DNA of 25,438 nt from Nemertoderma westbladi (lineage: Eukaryota; Xenacoelomorpha; Nemertodermatida; Nemertodermatidae), in contig JAUCBJ010002248.1 in the NCBI GenBank assembly GCA_032718475.1, forward strand, positions 1 to 25,438, given 5' to 3'. A model generated the notes under the pieces. It searched no databases. It saw nothing but the letters and a program-made list of their open reading frames with translations, and was not told the DNA's origin. This document shows, piece after piece, positions 1-10,988 of the stretch. Positions within the stretch are counted from its first letter, which is position 1. Each line of letters begins with the position of its first letter. The translations under genes were made by a program, and so were the position numbers.

Positions 1-907
1 ATGCCTGGGATGATTGCCTGCTGTCGTCAGCATCATTGATGGCATCAACCTGTTGGTTTATTAGCTCCTGTAGATTAACAGAGTACTGCCTGTTCAGGGA
101 CCTAGATGCAGCCTTAACTGCATTCTTGGCCGCTGTAGTCTGTTTGAGTCGGGACTCTTTCTGCGCCTTATGAAGGTCATTTCGGCACTTCTGAATTTTG
201 TTGTCAGTCCAGGGGGCCCTTTTCCTGTTTCGAGGGTATACAGGAACTGTTTCTGCAGCTGCTAACTTAACTGCTTCTGTAAAGGCAGTATAGCCCTCAC
301 AGTGATCTGCCGCCTCAGAGGCAAGAGCCTCATACCTGTTGCTCAGCTGTAGTGTGAAGCTGGATCTCACACTTGGCTGTTGCAACAGAGAGGACCAGTC
401 ATGCCGCGGCAAGGCAGATTTCGTTGTTCTGCTAGCACGCAGACTAAGTCTTACCTTGGCCACAATAAGGCGGTGATCACTGGAGAAGGGTCGAAGTGTA
501 AATGCATTACAGTCTTGTATAGAGCTCCTGTATTTCCTACGAAACAGAATATGGTCTATCTGGGACTTGTGACCACTGGGTCCACTATGAGTCCATAGCT
601 TTCCAGTTCGCTTCTTGAACTGGGTTCCAGCCGAAAACAATCCATTTCCAGAGATAAAATCCTGAAGATGGACAGAATTTCGGTTAACACTATTGCTATA
701 GACCCAGGGCGATGTAGGTGATTGATGCAGACTTGCATTAAAGTCTCCCAGGAATGTTAAGAATGCATGCTGATCCACTCCATCAGTAGCTGCTTGTAGA
801 TTGTGGTAGAAATTTTCCACCTCCTCTACAGGGGCAACACTAGTTGGAGAGTAGCACACAATCAGAACCACCTTAGGAAACTTCTTAGCCAGTCTTCCAG
901 AACATGA
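1..907 (-). mobile_element. LINE family 1 fragment (endonuclease C-terminal part and linker), minus strand, runs off the left edge
   Basis: This stretch is the reverse complement of positions 20983-21889 of the LINE copy described below, with the same length (907 bp), so there is no net indel. It encodes the second half of the APE-type endonuclease, including the GDFNAS motif and the SDHR motif, and the linker toward the reverse transcriptase. The matching frame appears open through the segment. At 377-379 it has CTG (CAG, Gln, on the coding strand) where the copy at 21511 has a TAG stop, so this copy keeps the ancestral codon. Homology stops sharply at about 907, which looks like a 5' truncation typical of LINE insertion. 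The 3' part, with reverse transcriptase, lies outside the window. Family placement as RTE-like is from family knowledge. Confidence 0.9.
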
Positions 908-2533
908 TAACCTATACTGCATTATGTTTGGAGATATTTATATTAAATGGATAAGAAGAACAACAACAGTGGCAATAAACAATACAATCAATTTTCGTCG
1001 ATGGAAAAATATAAAATATTATTATAATTTGCACTTTACCTGTTACGCCAATTACAAATAATATAGGATAGAATATTTTTTCCAAAATAATAACCCATTC
1101 TGCAGAATAATGTGGTTCATTAGCTTCTGTTACATTAATAGAGAATTCCATAACCTGTAATAATAATCATAAATACATTAGGAAAAAGATTATCATTTCA
1201 GACCAAAATTGTATGTAATTAGGAATCCCGCCCATCTGAAGGATTTGGGATCGATCGAGGATTTAGGAGTTGGTGTTAGCGAATTAAGTATTTGGAATAT
1301 GATAAATTCGTTAGAATGATTGATTTGAAGGAACCAGTTAGACTAATCACCAACACGCATCCCCCTTAAATATAGATACTATTATTTATTATACATCTCC
1401 TTTCTAAGAAGAAGTGCCGACATGGGGTTTGCTTTGTCGTAAGGGGTGGACCTGGTATATTCCAAACCCCTTAGGCCTACACAGTACCAGAATCAGCAAT
1501 GAGTTCTTTATCAACTGCTGGTCTCTGATTGGTTCTTTCTTCAGTTTTTATTGTATTACAGATGCCGAGACTGTTTGGTTTTTTTCTAAATATGTCACCA
1601 GCACAGTGCGAAAAGCAACAAGGGAGCCCCTTGTATTGTATAGTTAGTTAGTTAGGTAGCGCCTGGAGTGCTATAAATTTCCGATTGTTACGATTTATCA
1701 CAAATTAAATATACAATGTACAGTACGTTACAAGAAAACTTAGAAAATCAAAGTAATCGAAATCATTTAAACAATTATAGTACATCGTAAATATATATAT
1801 AGCCTATGCACAGAGGGTGTGAGAGTCACCTTTAAAAAGAGTATTCAAGCGCCTGGCAAAATCGAGAGTCTGGTATTTTAAACATATAAATCTTTTGGGA
1901 GTGGGCACACGCATAAAACGTGCAACTCATCTTATACAGAGGTGTTGTCACAGGTACAAGTTCTGTCTAATCGTGGTATCCTGGACCACCGCCCGGTTTC
2001 TATACGCAGTCTATGACTTCATTAATCTGACTCGGGTAAAAGCGGCGGGGTGATTATCTGGAATATACGGTTTGGCAGATTTGTATATTGTGTGTACTGA
2101 TAAGTCGCTGTTTAAAACAGAACGGTATGTAAAAAAAACTTTGTAGCGGATTCTGGATTCTCTAAAACACGGGATTTATTATACTGGCAGAGGATAAATG
2201 GGATGAGGCTTTGTACAAGAAATTCTAGCCCGGGCTATTTCGCTATTTGCCGATTTGCAAAGTTGGAACGCCTGATTAATCGGTGTATCGGGATGATCGC
2301 TGTGAAGTATTTTCATGTAAATTTGCTTCCTACATTTAACTACACCAATCCACCCCCTTCCATAATGTTAACTTTTCATATGACGTTATTTTTTCGAGCA
2401 GATTTCGCTTGTGACACATGTCGTGTATTTATCACAATCACTGATTTTTCACTGATTTATCCAAATTTTACAAGAATTCCGATATTTCCTTGACATTTCT
2501 GAGCCCCTAGTTGAGTGCGCCCGGAGGGAAGTT

Positions 2534-2552
2534 CCCCCCCCCCCCCCCCCCC
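2534..2552. repeat. Poly-C tract, C19
   Basis: An uninterrupted run of 19 C follows GAAGTT. One of fifteen long G or C homopolymers in the window. Confidence 0.95.
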
Positions 2553-3088
2553 ATACCATCGCAACGCCTCTGCCACAAGACACAGTACAAGACCCCCAAA
2601 GGTATCGCTAGAACCAATATCCCTAGACCAACTCGCCATCCTCCCACACCCACCCCAAATAAGGTGTAATGAATTACCATCTTCTATAACTTACAGGGTT
2701 TTGTTTTGTCTGACATACAGTAAAATTCCTTTCTTTATAAAATGTTAGTTGAGAATATTATTTTCTCTGGTTCAAATGAAAAATAAATTAAAATACGTCT
2801 TTAGTCATCAGTACAGTAAACTCAAGTACTAGGAGTGCCAGCCGAAACCTCCTTCGTGTGACAAAATACTAATTCACACTCGTCTTTATTACTAAAGACG
2901 AAAAGCTTTTAATATGATTTGTTACTTTATTTCTATTCTCTATCATTTTATTCAATTCTTAGTAATTAGGCGCATTTCCTTCCGTCCATCGTTTTCCCTC
3001 CATTGTGAACAAATGGAACAAAGAAATAATTTTCTAATTAAAATTAACTCATCAACTTTCTAAAAGGCCCGCAGGGCATACGCAGTGC

Positions 3089-3108
3089 GGGGGGGGGGGG
3101 GGGGGGGG
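3089..3108. repeat. Poly-G tract, G20
   Basis: An uninterrupted run of 20 G after CGCAGTGC. It lies in gene-free DNA. Confidence 0.95.
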
Positions 3109-3231
3109 TTGTGAGTAAATCGATCATATTTCGAATTTCGAGTTCTATTGCTCCTACTGTATGAAATAGGTTCGGCATCGGCAAAATATGTACCTAAAAG
3201 TGTGAGCGAATAGATACTGCTCCAGCTCCAA

Positions 3232-3248
3232 CCCCCCCCCCCCCCCCC
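3232..3248. repeat. Poly-C tract, C17, followed by an A run
   Basis: A run of 17 C is followed directly by nine A. It sits about 125 bp downstream of the G20 tract, in the opposite sense. Confidence 0.95.
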
Positions 3249-3695
3249 AAAAAAAAATAGTAGGTAATAATATGGTTGTATGTAAATACCTTGGATACAA
3301 TATTGGTTGTAAAGTGGAGTTAATTATTGTATGATCGTGTGTTGGTATGAAAGATTTGGATATACGACTGGAAGTGGGCACACTGAGTGAGTTGTGTTCT
3401 ACTGAACAAACGCTTTGTATTATTATTATTACTAAGAGGCCCACTAAGAGTGAAATTACAATTAATTGGTGATAAGGTTATATCATATCAAGGCGTCCAA
3501 TACAGTATAGTCAATACAGTAAACACCATCAACACAGTCAAGACAATAAACTCTAGCAAAGGGGGGCCCTCGGAAAGGCTAGGATGAAGATGAGTAAAGT
3601 GTTAACTAAAAGATTAACCAGATGTTGTCAATACAATATTGACTATATTTTCTGCCGGAACCGTGTAGTGACGTAGTGACAGGCGAACCAGGCAA

Positions 3696-3765
3696 AATCC
3701 GCTAGGAGATTTTGACCCCCCTAGGACCAAATCAGCTAGCAGATATTGCTCCTTCTCGCAGATTT
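3696..3765 (+). repeat. Diverged satellite-like units (candidate progenitor of the 33-bp array)
   Basis: Two neighbouring dyads share the core of the downstream satellite. The first is AAAATC-cgctagga-GATTTT and the second reads ATCAGCTAGCAGAT, one base from the satellite palindrome ATCTGCTAGCAGAT. They are joined by CCCCCCTAGGACC, which resembles the satellite joint CCCTCTAGGAC. Their GCTAG cores start at 3701 and 3735, 34 bp apart, close to the 33-bp period of the array. A third, weaker remnant (CGCAGATTT) follows at about 3757. They lie some 400 bp upstream of the homogeneous array, so they look like progenitor or decayed edge units. Confidence 0.6.
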
Positions 3766-3783
3766 CCCCCCCCCCCCCCCCCC
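3766..3783. repeat. Poly-C tract, C18
   Basis: A run of 18 C begins where the third, degenerate satellite-like remnant ends (GCAGATTT followed by C18). Confidence 0.95.
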
Positions 3784-4128
3784 TCCCCTTGAATCTAATC
3801 TAAACTACCTGACTGGTGAATAACCTACCGACTAAAATACATCAACTTTAGAAGGTTCAAGATATTGATCATCGGATAATCGCTTCCTTTCAAGAATTGA
3901 CTGTGAGAATATAATAATATCTATATAAGTATATAGTATATATATGTACTGTATTTGGTGTTGTATATACTCCATACTTTTACAGACTGACATAAGTAAA
4001 TTTACGTATAGTATGTTGATAATGTATGTCATGTATGTCAGAAGACTGTTAGTTACCGGTAGCTACCTAGTCTAATGCAGACGACTGACATCAAATCGAG
4101 TGAAAATAAAGGGAAAATCGGGGGGCCG
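3784..4128. other. Gene-free spacer between the progenitor-like units and the array
   Basis: AT-rich DNA with a TA-rich microsatellite-like patch near 3910-3950 and a direct repeat ATGTATGTC at about 4023-4039. No coding or RNA gene is apparent. Confidence 0.5.
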
Positions 4129-7100
4129 AATCTGCGAACACCGGACAACATCTGCAAGCAGATACTACCTTCTAGGACTAGGACAATATATGCTAGCAGA
4201 TACTAACCCTCTAGGACAATATCTGCTAGCAGATACTAACCCTCTAGGACAATATATGCTAGCAGATACTAACCCTCTAGGACTAGGACAATATATGCTA
4301 GCAGATACTAACCCTCTAGGACCATATCTGCTAGCAGATACTAACCCTCTAGGACAATATCTGCTAGCAGATACTAACCCTCTAGGACTACGACAATATA
4401 TGCTAGCAGATACTAACCCTCTAGGACAATATCTGCTAGCAGATACTAACCCTCTAGGACAATATATGCTAGCAGATACTAACGCTCTAGGACTAGGACA
4501 ATATATGCTAGCAGATACTAACCCTCTAGGACAATATCTGCTAGCAGATACTAACCCATATGGACAATATATGCTAGCAGATACTAACGCTCTAGGACTA
4601 TGACAATATATGCTAGCAGATACTAACCCTCTAGGACAATATCTGCTAGCAGATACTAACCCATATGGACAATATCTGCTAGCAGATACTAACCCATATG
4701 GACAATATATGCTAGCAGATACTAACCCTCTAGGACTAGGACAATATATGCTAGCAGATACTAACCCTCTAGGACAATATCTGCTAGCAGATACTAACCC
4801 ATATGGACAATATATGCTAGCAGATACTAACCTCTAGGTCTAGGACAATATATGCTAGCAGATACTAACCCTCTAGGACAATATCTGCTAGCAGATACTA
4901 ACCCATATGGAAAATATATGCTAGCAGATACTAACCCATATGGACGGACAATATATGCTAGCAGATACTAACCCTCTAGGACAATATCTGCTAGCAGATA
5001 CTAACCCATATGGACAATATATGCTAGCAGATACTAACCCATATGGAGGGACAATATATGCTAGCAGATACTAACCCTCTAGGACAATATATGCTAGCAG
5101 ATACTAACCCATATAGGACAATATGTGCTAGCAGATACTAACCCTCTAGGACAATATCTGCTAGCAGATACTAACCCATATGGACAATATCTGCTAGCAG
5201 ATACTAACCCTTCTAGGACAATATCTGCTAGCAGATACTAACCCTCTAGGACAATATCTGCTAGCAGATACTAACCCTCTAGGACAATATCTGCTAGCAG
5301 ATACTAACCCATATGGACAATATATGCTAGCAGATACTAACCCTCTAGGAAAATATCTGCTAGCAGATACTAACCCTCTAGGACAATATCTGCTAGCAAA
5401 TACTAACCCTCTAGGACAATATCTGCTAGCAGATACTAACCCTCTAGGACAATATCTGCTAGCAGATACTAACCCATATGGACAATATATGCTAGCAGAT
5501 ACTAACCCTCTAGGACAATATCTGCTAGCAGATACTAACCCTCTAGGACAATATCTGCTAGCAGATACTAACCCTCTAGGACAATATCTGTTAGCAGATA
5601 CTAACCTTCTAGTACTAGGACAATATATGCTAGCATATACTAACCCTCTAGGACAATATCTGCTAGCAGATACTAACCCATATGGACGGACAATATATGC
5701 TAGCAGATACTAACCCATATGGACAATATATGCTAGCAGATACTAACCCTCTAGGACAATATCTGCTAGCAGATACTAATCCATATGGACAATATATGCT
5801 AGCAGATACTAACCAATATGGACAATATATGCTAGCAGATACTAACCCTCTAGGACTAGGACAATATATGCTAGCAGATACTAACCCTTTAGGACAATAT
5901 CTGCTAGCAGATACTAACCCATATGGACAATATATGCTAGCAGATACTAACCCTCTAGGTCTAGGACAATATATGCTAGCAGATACTAACCCTCTAGGAC
6001 AATATCTGCTAGCAGATACTAACCCATATGGACAATATATGCTAGCAGATACTAACCCATATGGACGGACAATATATGCTAGCAGATACTAACCCTCTAG
6101 GACAATATCTGCTAGCAGATACTAACCCATATGGACAATATATACTAGCAGATACTAACCCATATGGACGGACAATATATGCTAGCAGATACTAACCCTC
6201 TAGGACAATATATGCTAGCAGATACTAACCCATATGGACGGACAATATATGCTAGCAGATACTAACCCTCTAGGACAATATATGCTAGCAGATACTAACC
6301 CATATGGACGCACAATATATGCTAGCAGATACTAACCCTCTAGGACAATATCTGCTAGCAGATACTAACCCATATGGACAATATCTGCCAGCAGATACTA
6401 ACCCATATGGACAATATATGCTAGCAGATACTAACCCACTAGGACAATATCTGCTAGCAGATACTAACCCTCTAGGACAATATCTGCTAGCAGATACTAA
6501 TCCATATGGACAATATATGCTAGCAGATACTAACCCTCTAGGACAATATCTGCTAGCAGATACTAACCCATATGGACAATATATGCTAGCAGATACTAAC
6601 CCATATGGACGGACAATATATGCTAGCAGATACTAACCCTCTAGGACAATATATGCTAGCAGATACTAACCCATATGGACAATATCTGCTAGCAGATACT
6701 AACCCTCTAGGACTAGAACAATATATGTTAGCAGATACTAACCCTCTAGGACAATATCTGCTAGGAGATACTAACCCATATGGACAATATCTGCTAGCAG
6801 ATACTAACCCTCTAGGACAATATCTGCTATCAGATACTAACCCATATGGACAATATATGCTAGCAGATACTAACCCTCTAGGACTAGAACAATATATGCT
6901 AGCAGATACTAACCCTCTAGGACAATATCTGCTAGCAGATACTAACCCATATGGACAATATATGCTAGCAGATACTAACCCTCTAGGTCTAGGACAATAT
7001 ATGCTAGCAGATACTAACCCTCTAGGACAATATCTGCTAGCAGATACTAACCCATATGGACAATATATGCTAGCAGATACTAACCCATATGGACGGACAA

Positions 7101-7624
7101 TATATGCTAGCAGATACTAACCCTCTAGGACAATATCTGCTAGCAGATACTAACCCATATGGACAATATCTGCTAGCAGATACTAACCCTCTAGGACAAT
7201 ATCTGCTAGCAGATACTAACCCTCTAGGACAATATCTGCTAGCAGATACTAACCCATATGGACAATATATGCTAGCAGATACTAACCCTCTAGGACAATA
7301 TCTGCTAGCAGATACTAACCTCTCTAGGACAATATCTGCTAGCAGATACTAACCCTCTAGGACAATATCTGCTAGCAGATACTAACACATATGGACAATA
7401 TATGCTAGCAGATACTAACCCTCTAGGACAATATCTGCTAGCAGATACTAACCCTCTAGGACAATATCTGCTAGCAGATACTAACCCTCTAGGACAATAT
7501 CTGCTAGCAGATACAGTACAAACCCTCTAGGACAATATCTGCTAGCAGATACTAACCTTCTAGTACTAGGACAATATATGCTAGCATATACTAACCCTCT
7601 AGGACAATATCTGCTAGCAGATAC
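4129..7624 (+). repeat. 33-bp tandem satellite array, left block (about 100 units)
   Basis: The array repeats a 33-bp unit of the form GACAATATCTGCTAGCAG followed by ATACTAACCCTCTAG. Each unit is centred on a 14-bp perfect palindrome, ATCTGCTAGCAGAT. About half the units carry ATATGCTAGC instead, which breaks the outer pairs. The unit joint is CTCTAG or CATATG. Two length variants recur: +6 bp (an extra GACTAG or GTCTAG) and +4 bp (GGACGGAC). The first units, at 4129-4180, are diverged. Because 33 is a multiple of three, long frames arise by period alone (GQYLLADTNPL-like repeats); the +4 units end them. Unit differences are mostly amino-acid-changing and cluster at fixed sites, which argues against a protein. 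There are no unique spacers, so this is not a CRISPR array. Confidence 0.97.
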
Positions 7625-8266
7625 TGTTAGCTTATCCAATTCCGCTAACCTACCCCATAAAGTGAGCCGTTAAGCAATATTGGGAACACGAGGTTGATTA
7701 CCAATATCAACCTCGTGTCACCCCAACAAAGTGGGAAGGAGAAACACACTCACAATAGGGGTCAGGGGTTACACCCCTGAAAGAGAGAGAATAGCAGGGG
7801 CGAAGGGAAGCACTTCAGAGGGGGGCAAAGGGCGACAACAGGGTTATTAGCCAATGGGGGGAAGGCATCGGCTGGGTAGCGAGATATGGCCAACCCGTGC
7901 AATATATTACCAGCTATCATGTACTTATTAATTCAGTTATCTCATTTCTGCTAGTCGGTATAGCTAGGGCAGAGCGGTGACTTCTAATACCGTCGTCCTG
8001 CCGTCACCACTTAGCCATCATTCACCTATTTTATACTGCAATAACCCAATGCTATTACTTATTATTTGTGCTTATCATATTATATTATATCAGAACTACG
8101 AACATTAACGATATTAGAACTCTTAACCATCTTTCACTCACACGGCGGGGACGCGTAATTAGAATAACCGGATAAACCGGGATCCTCCGTGGATCCCGTC
8201 ACAGTATTAGAACTAAGCTGCTGCTGTAAGCGTTAGGAACCACCGATCAGACTGACAAGTTAAAAG
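7625..8266 (+). promoter_or_regulatory. LTR-like leader of the gag-like block
   Basis: Non-coding. It starts TGTTAGC at the satellite junction. The first 110 bp match, in the same orientation as the gag-like frame, the reverse complement of two other copies at 13036-13187 and 15392-15542. Further on there is a small hairpin, GGGATCC-TCCGT-GGATCCC, near 8180-8199. An LTR role is inference from position and from recurrence of the module elsewhere; no TATA box or polyadenylation site was assigned with confidence. Confidence 0.4.
7686..7718 (+). repeat. Hairpin module copy 1: 13-bp perfect stem
   Basis: ACACGAGGTTGAT pairs perfectly with ATCAACCTCGTGT around a 7-nt loop. The equivalent position in the two copies further right also forms a perfect stem, but from a different sequence. 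It sits 60 bp inside the start of the gag-like block. Confidence 0.85.
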
Positions 8267-9529
8267 ATGAGTCGAGTAGAAGAGACGACACCACCGCGGA
8301 CCCCGGACGGCGATCTAACGATCCGCGAGGCCGCGACCAGACGGTATGCACCCACGACGCCGGACCCATCGAGAACGGGCCATCCGGCGATCCGAGACGA
8401 GGGGGGCCGTCTACAACCAGAGGACGAGTCGAGAGGAGGGAAAGACGAGTCGAGAGGGGAAAGAGACGAGTCGACACACAGCGGCGGTCGACGTGCCGAT
8501 GTCGCCGGCCAGCCACAGGCCGAGGGCGACGGACGGCCCACCGGAACGGCGACGGTGGAGCCGCCGGTACGACGCCGGACACGGAGAGATAGAGGGGATG
8601 TCGGCGACGAGGACGTCGGGGTCAGCAGCCGGCTCCGACGAGCCTACGCCGCGACCCGGCAGCAGTTAAGAGCAGCGAAAGGAGGGGCCCAGATGGATCA
8701 GGTGAAGTTGAAGAGACTGCTAGGTGAGTCGAACGGACATTTTGACCATTTAAAGCGTTTTGGGCAGGAAGAACTAGCCAGCGAGAGAGCGAGAGGGGTT
8801 GCCAGCGAACTGCTTGAACTATGGGAGTATAAGGGTATGCAGCCTAGTGTAGTGTACATAGGGCCATACTTAGTCGATGCCCGGGGAGCAAAATTAGTGG
8901 GTTGGAAAAGACCTGAGGAGGGCGAATCCGAGGTTAACCCCGAGGATTCGGTCTCGTCGGTCGGAGGAAGTTCCGGGAGGCGGGGGAAAGTTGGTGGGAC
9001 GGAGGGGCGACGGGAGTCCGTCGCAACCGATAAGTCTGCTACATCCTCCGCAAAAGAAAGAAGGGTGCTGGAGATAAATCTGATGTATGAATTAGCGATG
9101 GTGGCGACAGAGCAGAAAGAATTAGAGAGGCAAGTGAGTGAGGAAACCGCATGGTTGGAGAGAGAAAGAGAGTGGGCAAGGGAGGATAGAGAGTGAGCCG
9201 AGGAGTGTAGAAAGAAAGCCGAGGAGTGTAGAGAGCGGGAGATGGGAGTAGACAGCGAGTCGGCGAGGCGGTTTGAGATGGTTGCGAGAGATACCGAGTT
9301 GGCCGAGCGAAGTTTACGAGAGTGCAGAGAGAGAGAGATAGAGGCAGAGCGTGAGCGGGATGATTTGCGTGCCCGGCTAGGGAGGCTTACACAATATCAA
9401 GCCAAACTGAATCAGCGCCGACTAGAACTGGCGCGGTTGGAACTATCACAGAGTGAGACTCCACTTACAGACACCGGGCGAGAGAACCAGAACTGGTGTA
9501 GCCGTACGGGCGGGTGGGGGGGGGGGGGG
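8267..9529 (+). pseudogene. Gag-like protein, N-terminal and coiled-coil part, one internal stop
   Basis: A reading frame starts with ATG at 8267 (MSRVEETTPPRT) and stays in one frame to 9529, broken only by a TGA at 9194-9196; the frame resumes directly with AEECRKKAEECRER. Residues 1-125 are rich in Arg, Asp, Glu and Pro and look disordered. Residues about 127-200 are more ordered (LRRAYAATRQQL, LLGESNGHFDHLKRF, VVYIGPYLVDARGAKLVGW). From residue about 265 the chain is a highly charged helix with heptad-like spacing, suggesting a long coiled coil. No catalytic motif is seen. A G14 run at 9516-9529 ends the frame, and coding character continues in another frame, so a slip in that run may be recent or an assembly error. 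The gag assignment rests on context and composition, not on a recognised family. Confidence 0.45.
9516..9529. repeat. Poly-G tract, G14, at a reading-frame switch
   Basis: Fourteen G. Upstream the coding character is in one frame, and downstream it continues in another, so the length of this run decides whether the two parts are joined. Confidence 0.9.
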
Positions 9530-9837
9530 TAGTAGTAGTACGTTAGAAATAGTTAATATTAATAGTACCGTAGTAGATAACCCTAATCCCTTTATTACAG
9601 GAAATATTTTACCCGGTAATTTAGATTTAAATTCAAATAATAACATTAATTCAAATATTCAGAATAATTCAAATAATTCGAATAATAATTTAAATTTTGA
9701 AAATAATAATAATTCTAATTTAAATAATTTAAATAATAATCCCGTTTCAAATTCTAATAATTTAATTGATTTAACAAATAATATTGGGAATGGTGCTATT
9801 AATATGAGCGTGTCGGACGTGCATAACCCGGCAAATG

Positions 9838-9950
9838 AGGGCCTGGTAGGCCACGTAGTTAGTAGGCAGAGAGAGAAGGGGTTGAGTCAACCCGAGGTGG
9901 GCCTGGTAGGCCACGCAGTAGTAGAGAGAGAGGTGGGGGTGAATAGACCT
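9838..9950 (+). repeat. Two-copy tandem duplication encoding the GLVGHxV motif
   Basis: GGCCTGGTAGGCCACG occurs at about 9840 and 9900, 60 bp apart and in frame, each followed by an Arg/Glu-rich stretch. It reads as GLVGHVVSRQREKG and GLVGHAVVEREVGV. A looser echo (TVGLTAHTIIGHAG) occurs in the frame near 10690. Confidence 0.7.
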
Positions 9951-10020
9951 TGCCGTAGTAGAGACAGTGCGTCGACTAGAGAGGGGTGCAGAGACGAAGT
10001 AAGAGATAGTGAAGTAAGAT

Positions 10021-10146
10021 GTGGCGAGTGGGGGGGGGGGGGGGGGCTGCAGGAGTCCCGCAACGAGAGGTCAGTGGCGAGTGGGGGGGGGGGGGGGGGG
10101 GCTACAGGAGCCCCACAACGAGAAGTTAGTGGCGAGAGGGGGGGGG
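10021..10146 (+). repeat. Tandem repeat with embedded G17, G19 and G9 runs
   Basis: A unit of about 54-56 bp starting GTGGCGAG, then a G run, then CTGCAGGAG or CTACAGGAG, is present twice, with a third start at 10130. G runs are at 10030-10046 (17), 10083-10101 (19) and 10138-10146 (9). In the gag-like frame the runs encode Gly. Confidence 0.85.
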
Positions 10147-10960
10147 CAGAGAGTGTCCCACAGGCGTTGGCGGATAATGCGCGGGCCGAGCTAGGTAAAC
10201 CGCAACACCCGGCGACGGAGAGTAATAGGGGGATTGCGAGTATCCCCAGCGGCGTGCGATCGAGCAGAGAGAGGCAGGTTGACGTCGCGAGAGGGCGGAC
10301 GAAGCGTCGAGCCCGATCAGAGGGGGGAAGAAGAACAGTGGAGTTTGACCAGGAGGTCGACGAGAGATCTCACGAGCGGGAGTGCTGCACTGAAAAGAGA
10401 AGAAGAGAAGATAGTAGAAAAAGTGTCGCCACAGTGCGAGGACAGATAGCGGACCGTCGATAGTAGAGATGGAGTTAGGGAGTCGGTGGGGTCGAACTTC
10501 GGGAGATTGCCGTCGCCCCGGAGAAACGCACCGCACGCCGAGAGAGGGGTACAGGACGTACCGATACAAAGTTGAGAACAGGAGAGGGGATCGAAGAGAA
10601 GCTTCCCGACGGGATGTAGCTGCCGATCGAGAGTGCGGTAGTCGCGGGGAGATTCGATTCGGAAGGGCACATGCAGACTGCAGGACATACTGTAGGCCTT
10701 ACTGCACATACTATTATAGGCCATGCTGGGAGAGATAGAGTAGGCGATAGGGTAGCGCGAACGACGGGATTAAACCCGGAAGCCGTGGAGTACATACCGG
10801 TAGGTAGGCAAGAAGTAGATAGGCCTATATCGGTACCGGTACAGCAGCATGACTATAATACACAGGGACATAACATATACCCGGTTGAGGGGGATATTGC
10901 AGATAGATGGATGGGCCCCAATATATTAACATCAGCCCCAGTACCAGACATAACACTGGT

Positions 10961-10980
10961 GGGGGGGGGGGGGGGGGGGG
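10961..10980. repeat. Poly-G tract, G20, near the end of the gag-like frame
   Basis: Twenty G encode the terminal poly-Gly (DITLVGGGGGGAG) just before the stop codon at 10986-10988. Confidence 0.9.
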
Positions 10981-10988
10981 CAGGGTGA

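Larger units (their letters stand above)
908..3695. other. Gene-free AT-rich stretch with homopolymer tracts
   Basis: I found no convincing coding region, RNA gene or recognisable transposon in this 2.8 kb. The short open frames here show no domain and are crossed by low-complexity tracts. Visible items are three long C or G runs (listed separately), a small inverted repeat around 1438-1470 (AAGGGGTGGA pairing with TCCAAACCCCTT) and a short run of near-identical phrases around 3500-3550 (variants of CAATACAGTAAACACCATC). The sequence looks like unconstrained intergenic DNA or very old repeat debris. Confidence 0.5.
9530..10988 (+). pseudogene. Gag-like protein, poly-Asn and poly-Gly part, with several stops
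   Basis: The frame after the G14 run reads SSSTLEIVNINSTVVDNP, then about 60 residues dominated by Asn with Ser, Leu and Ile, then two repeats around a GLVGHxV motif (9838-9950), then poly-Gly encoded by G17 and G19 runs. It stays open to TAG TAG at 10461-10466. The same frame has further TAGs at 10476 and 10617 but looks coding again from about 10671 (QTAGHTVGLTAHTIIGHAG, then NPEAVEYIPVGRQEVDRP), ending in poly-Gly from a G20 run and a TGA at 10986. The region between 10230 and 10670 could be read in more than one frame, so its true frame is unresolved. No nucleocapsid zinc knuckle is visible. Confidence 0.4.

Noticed and set aside
380-738. Short frames on either strand of the left LINE fragment
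   Set aside because: Out-of-frame shadows of the endonuclease region; the same shadows recur at 21152-21510 in LINE B.
1414-1647. Short plus-strand frame of 77 codons
   Set aside because: No domain, compositional bias or homologous context; length is within chance for AT-rich DNA.
4100-7352. Long frames across the satellite encoding GQYLLADTNPL-type repeats, as a repetitive protein gene
   Set aside because: The period is a multiple of three, so open frames arise automatically. Unit differences are mostly amino-acid-changing, the +4 units end the frames, and there is no signal peptide or consistent start.
8247-8582. Minus-strand frames opposite the start of the gag-like protein
   Set aside because: Arg/Pro/Ser-rich mirror of a GC-rich frame; shadow of the plus-strand coding region.
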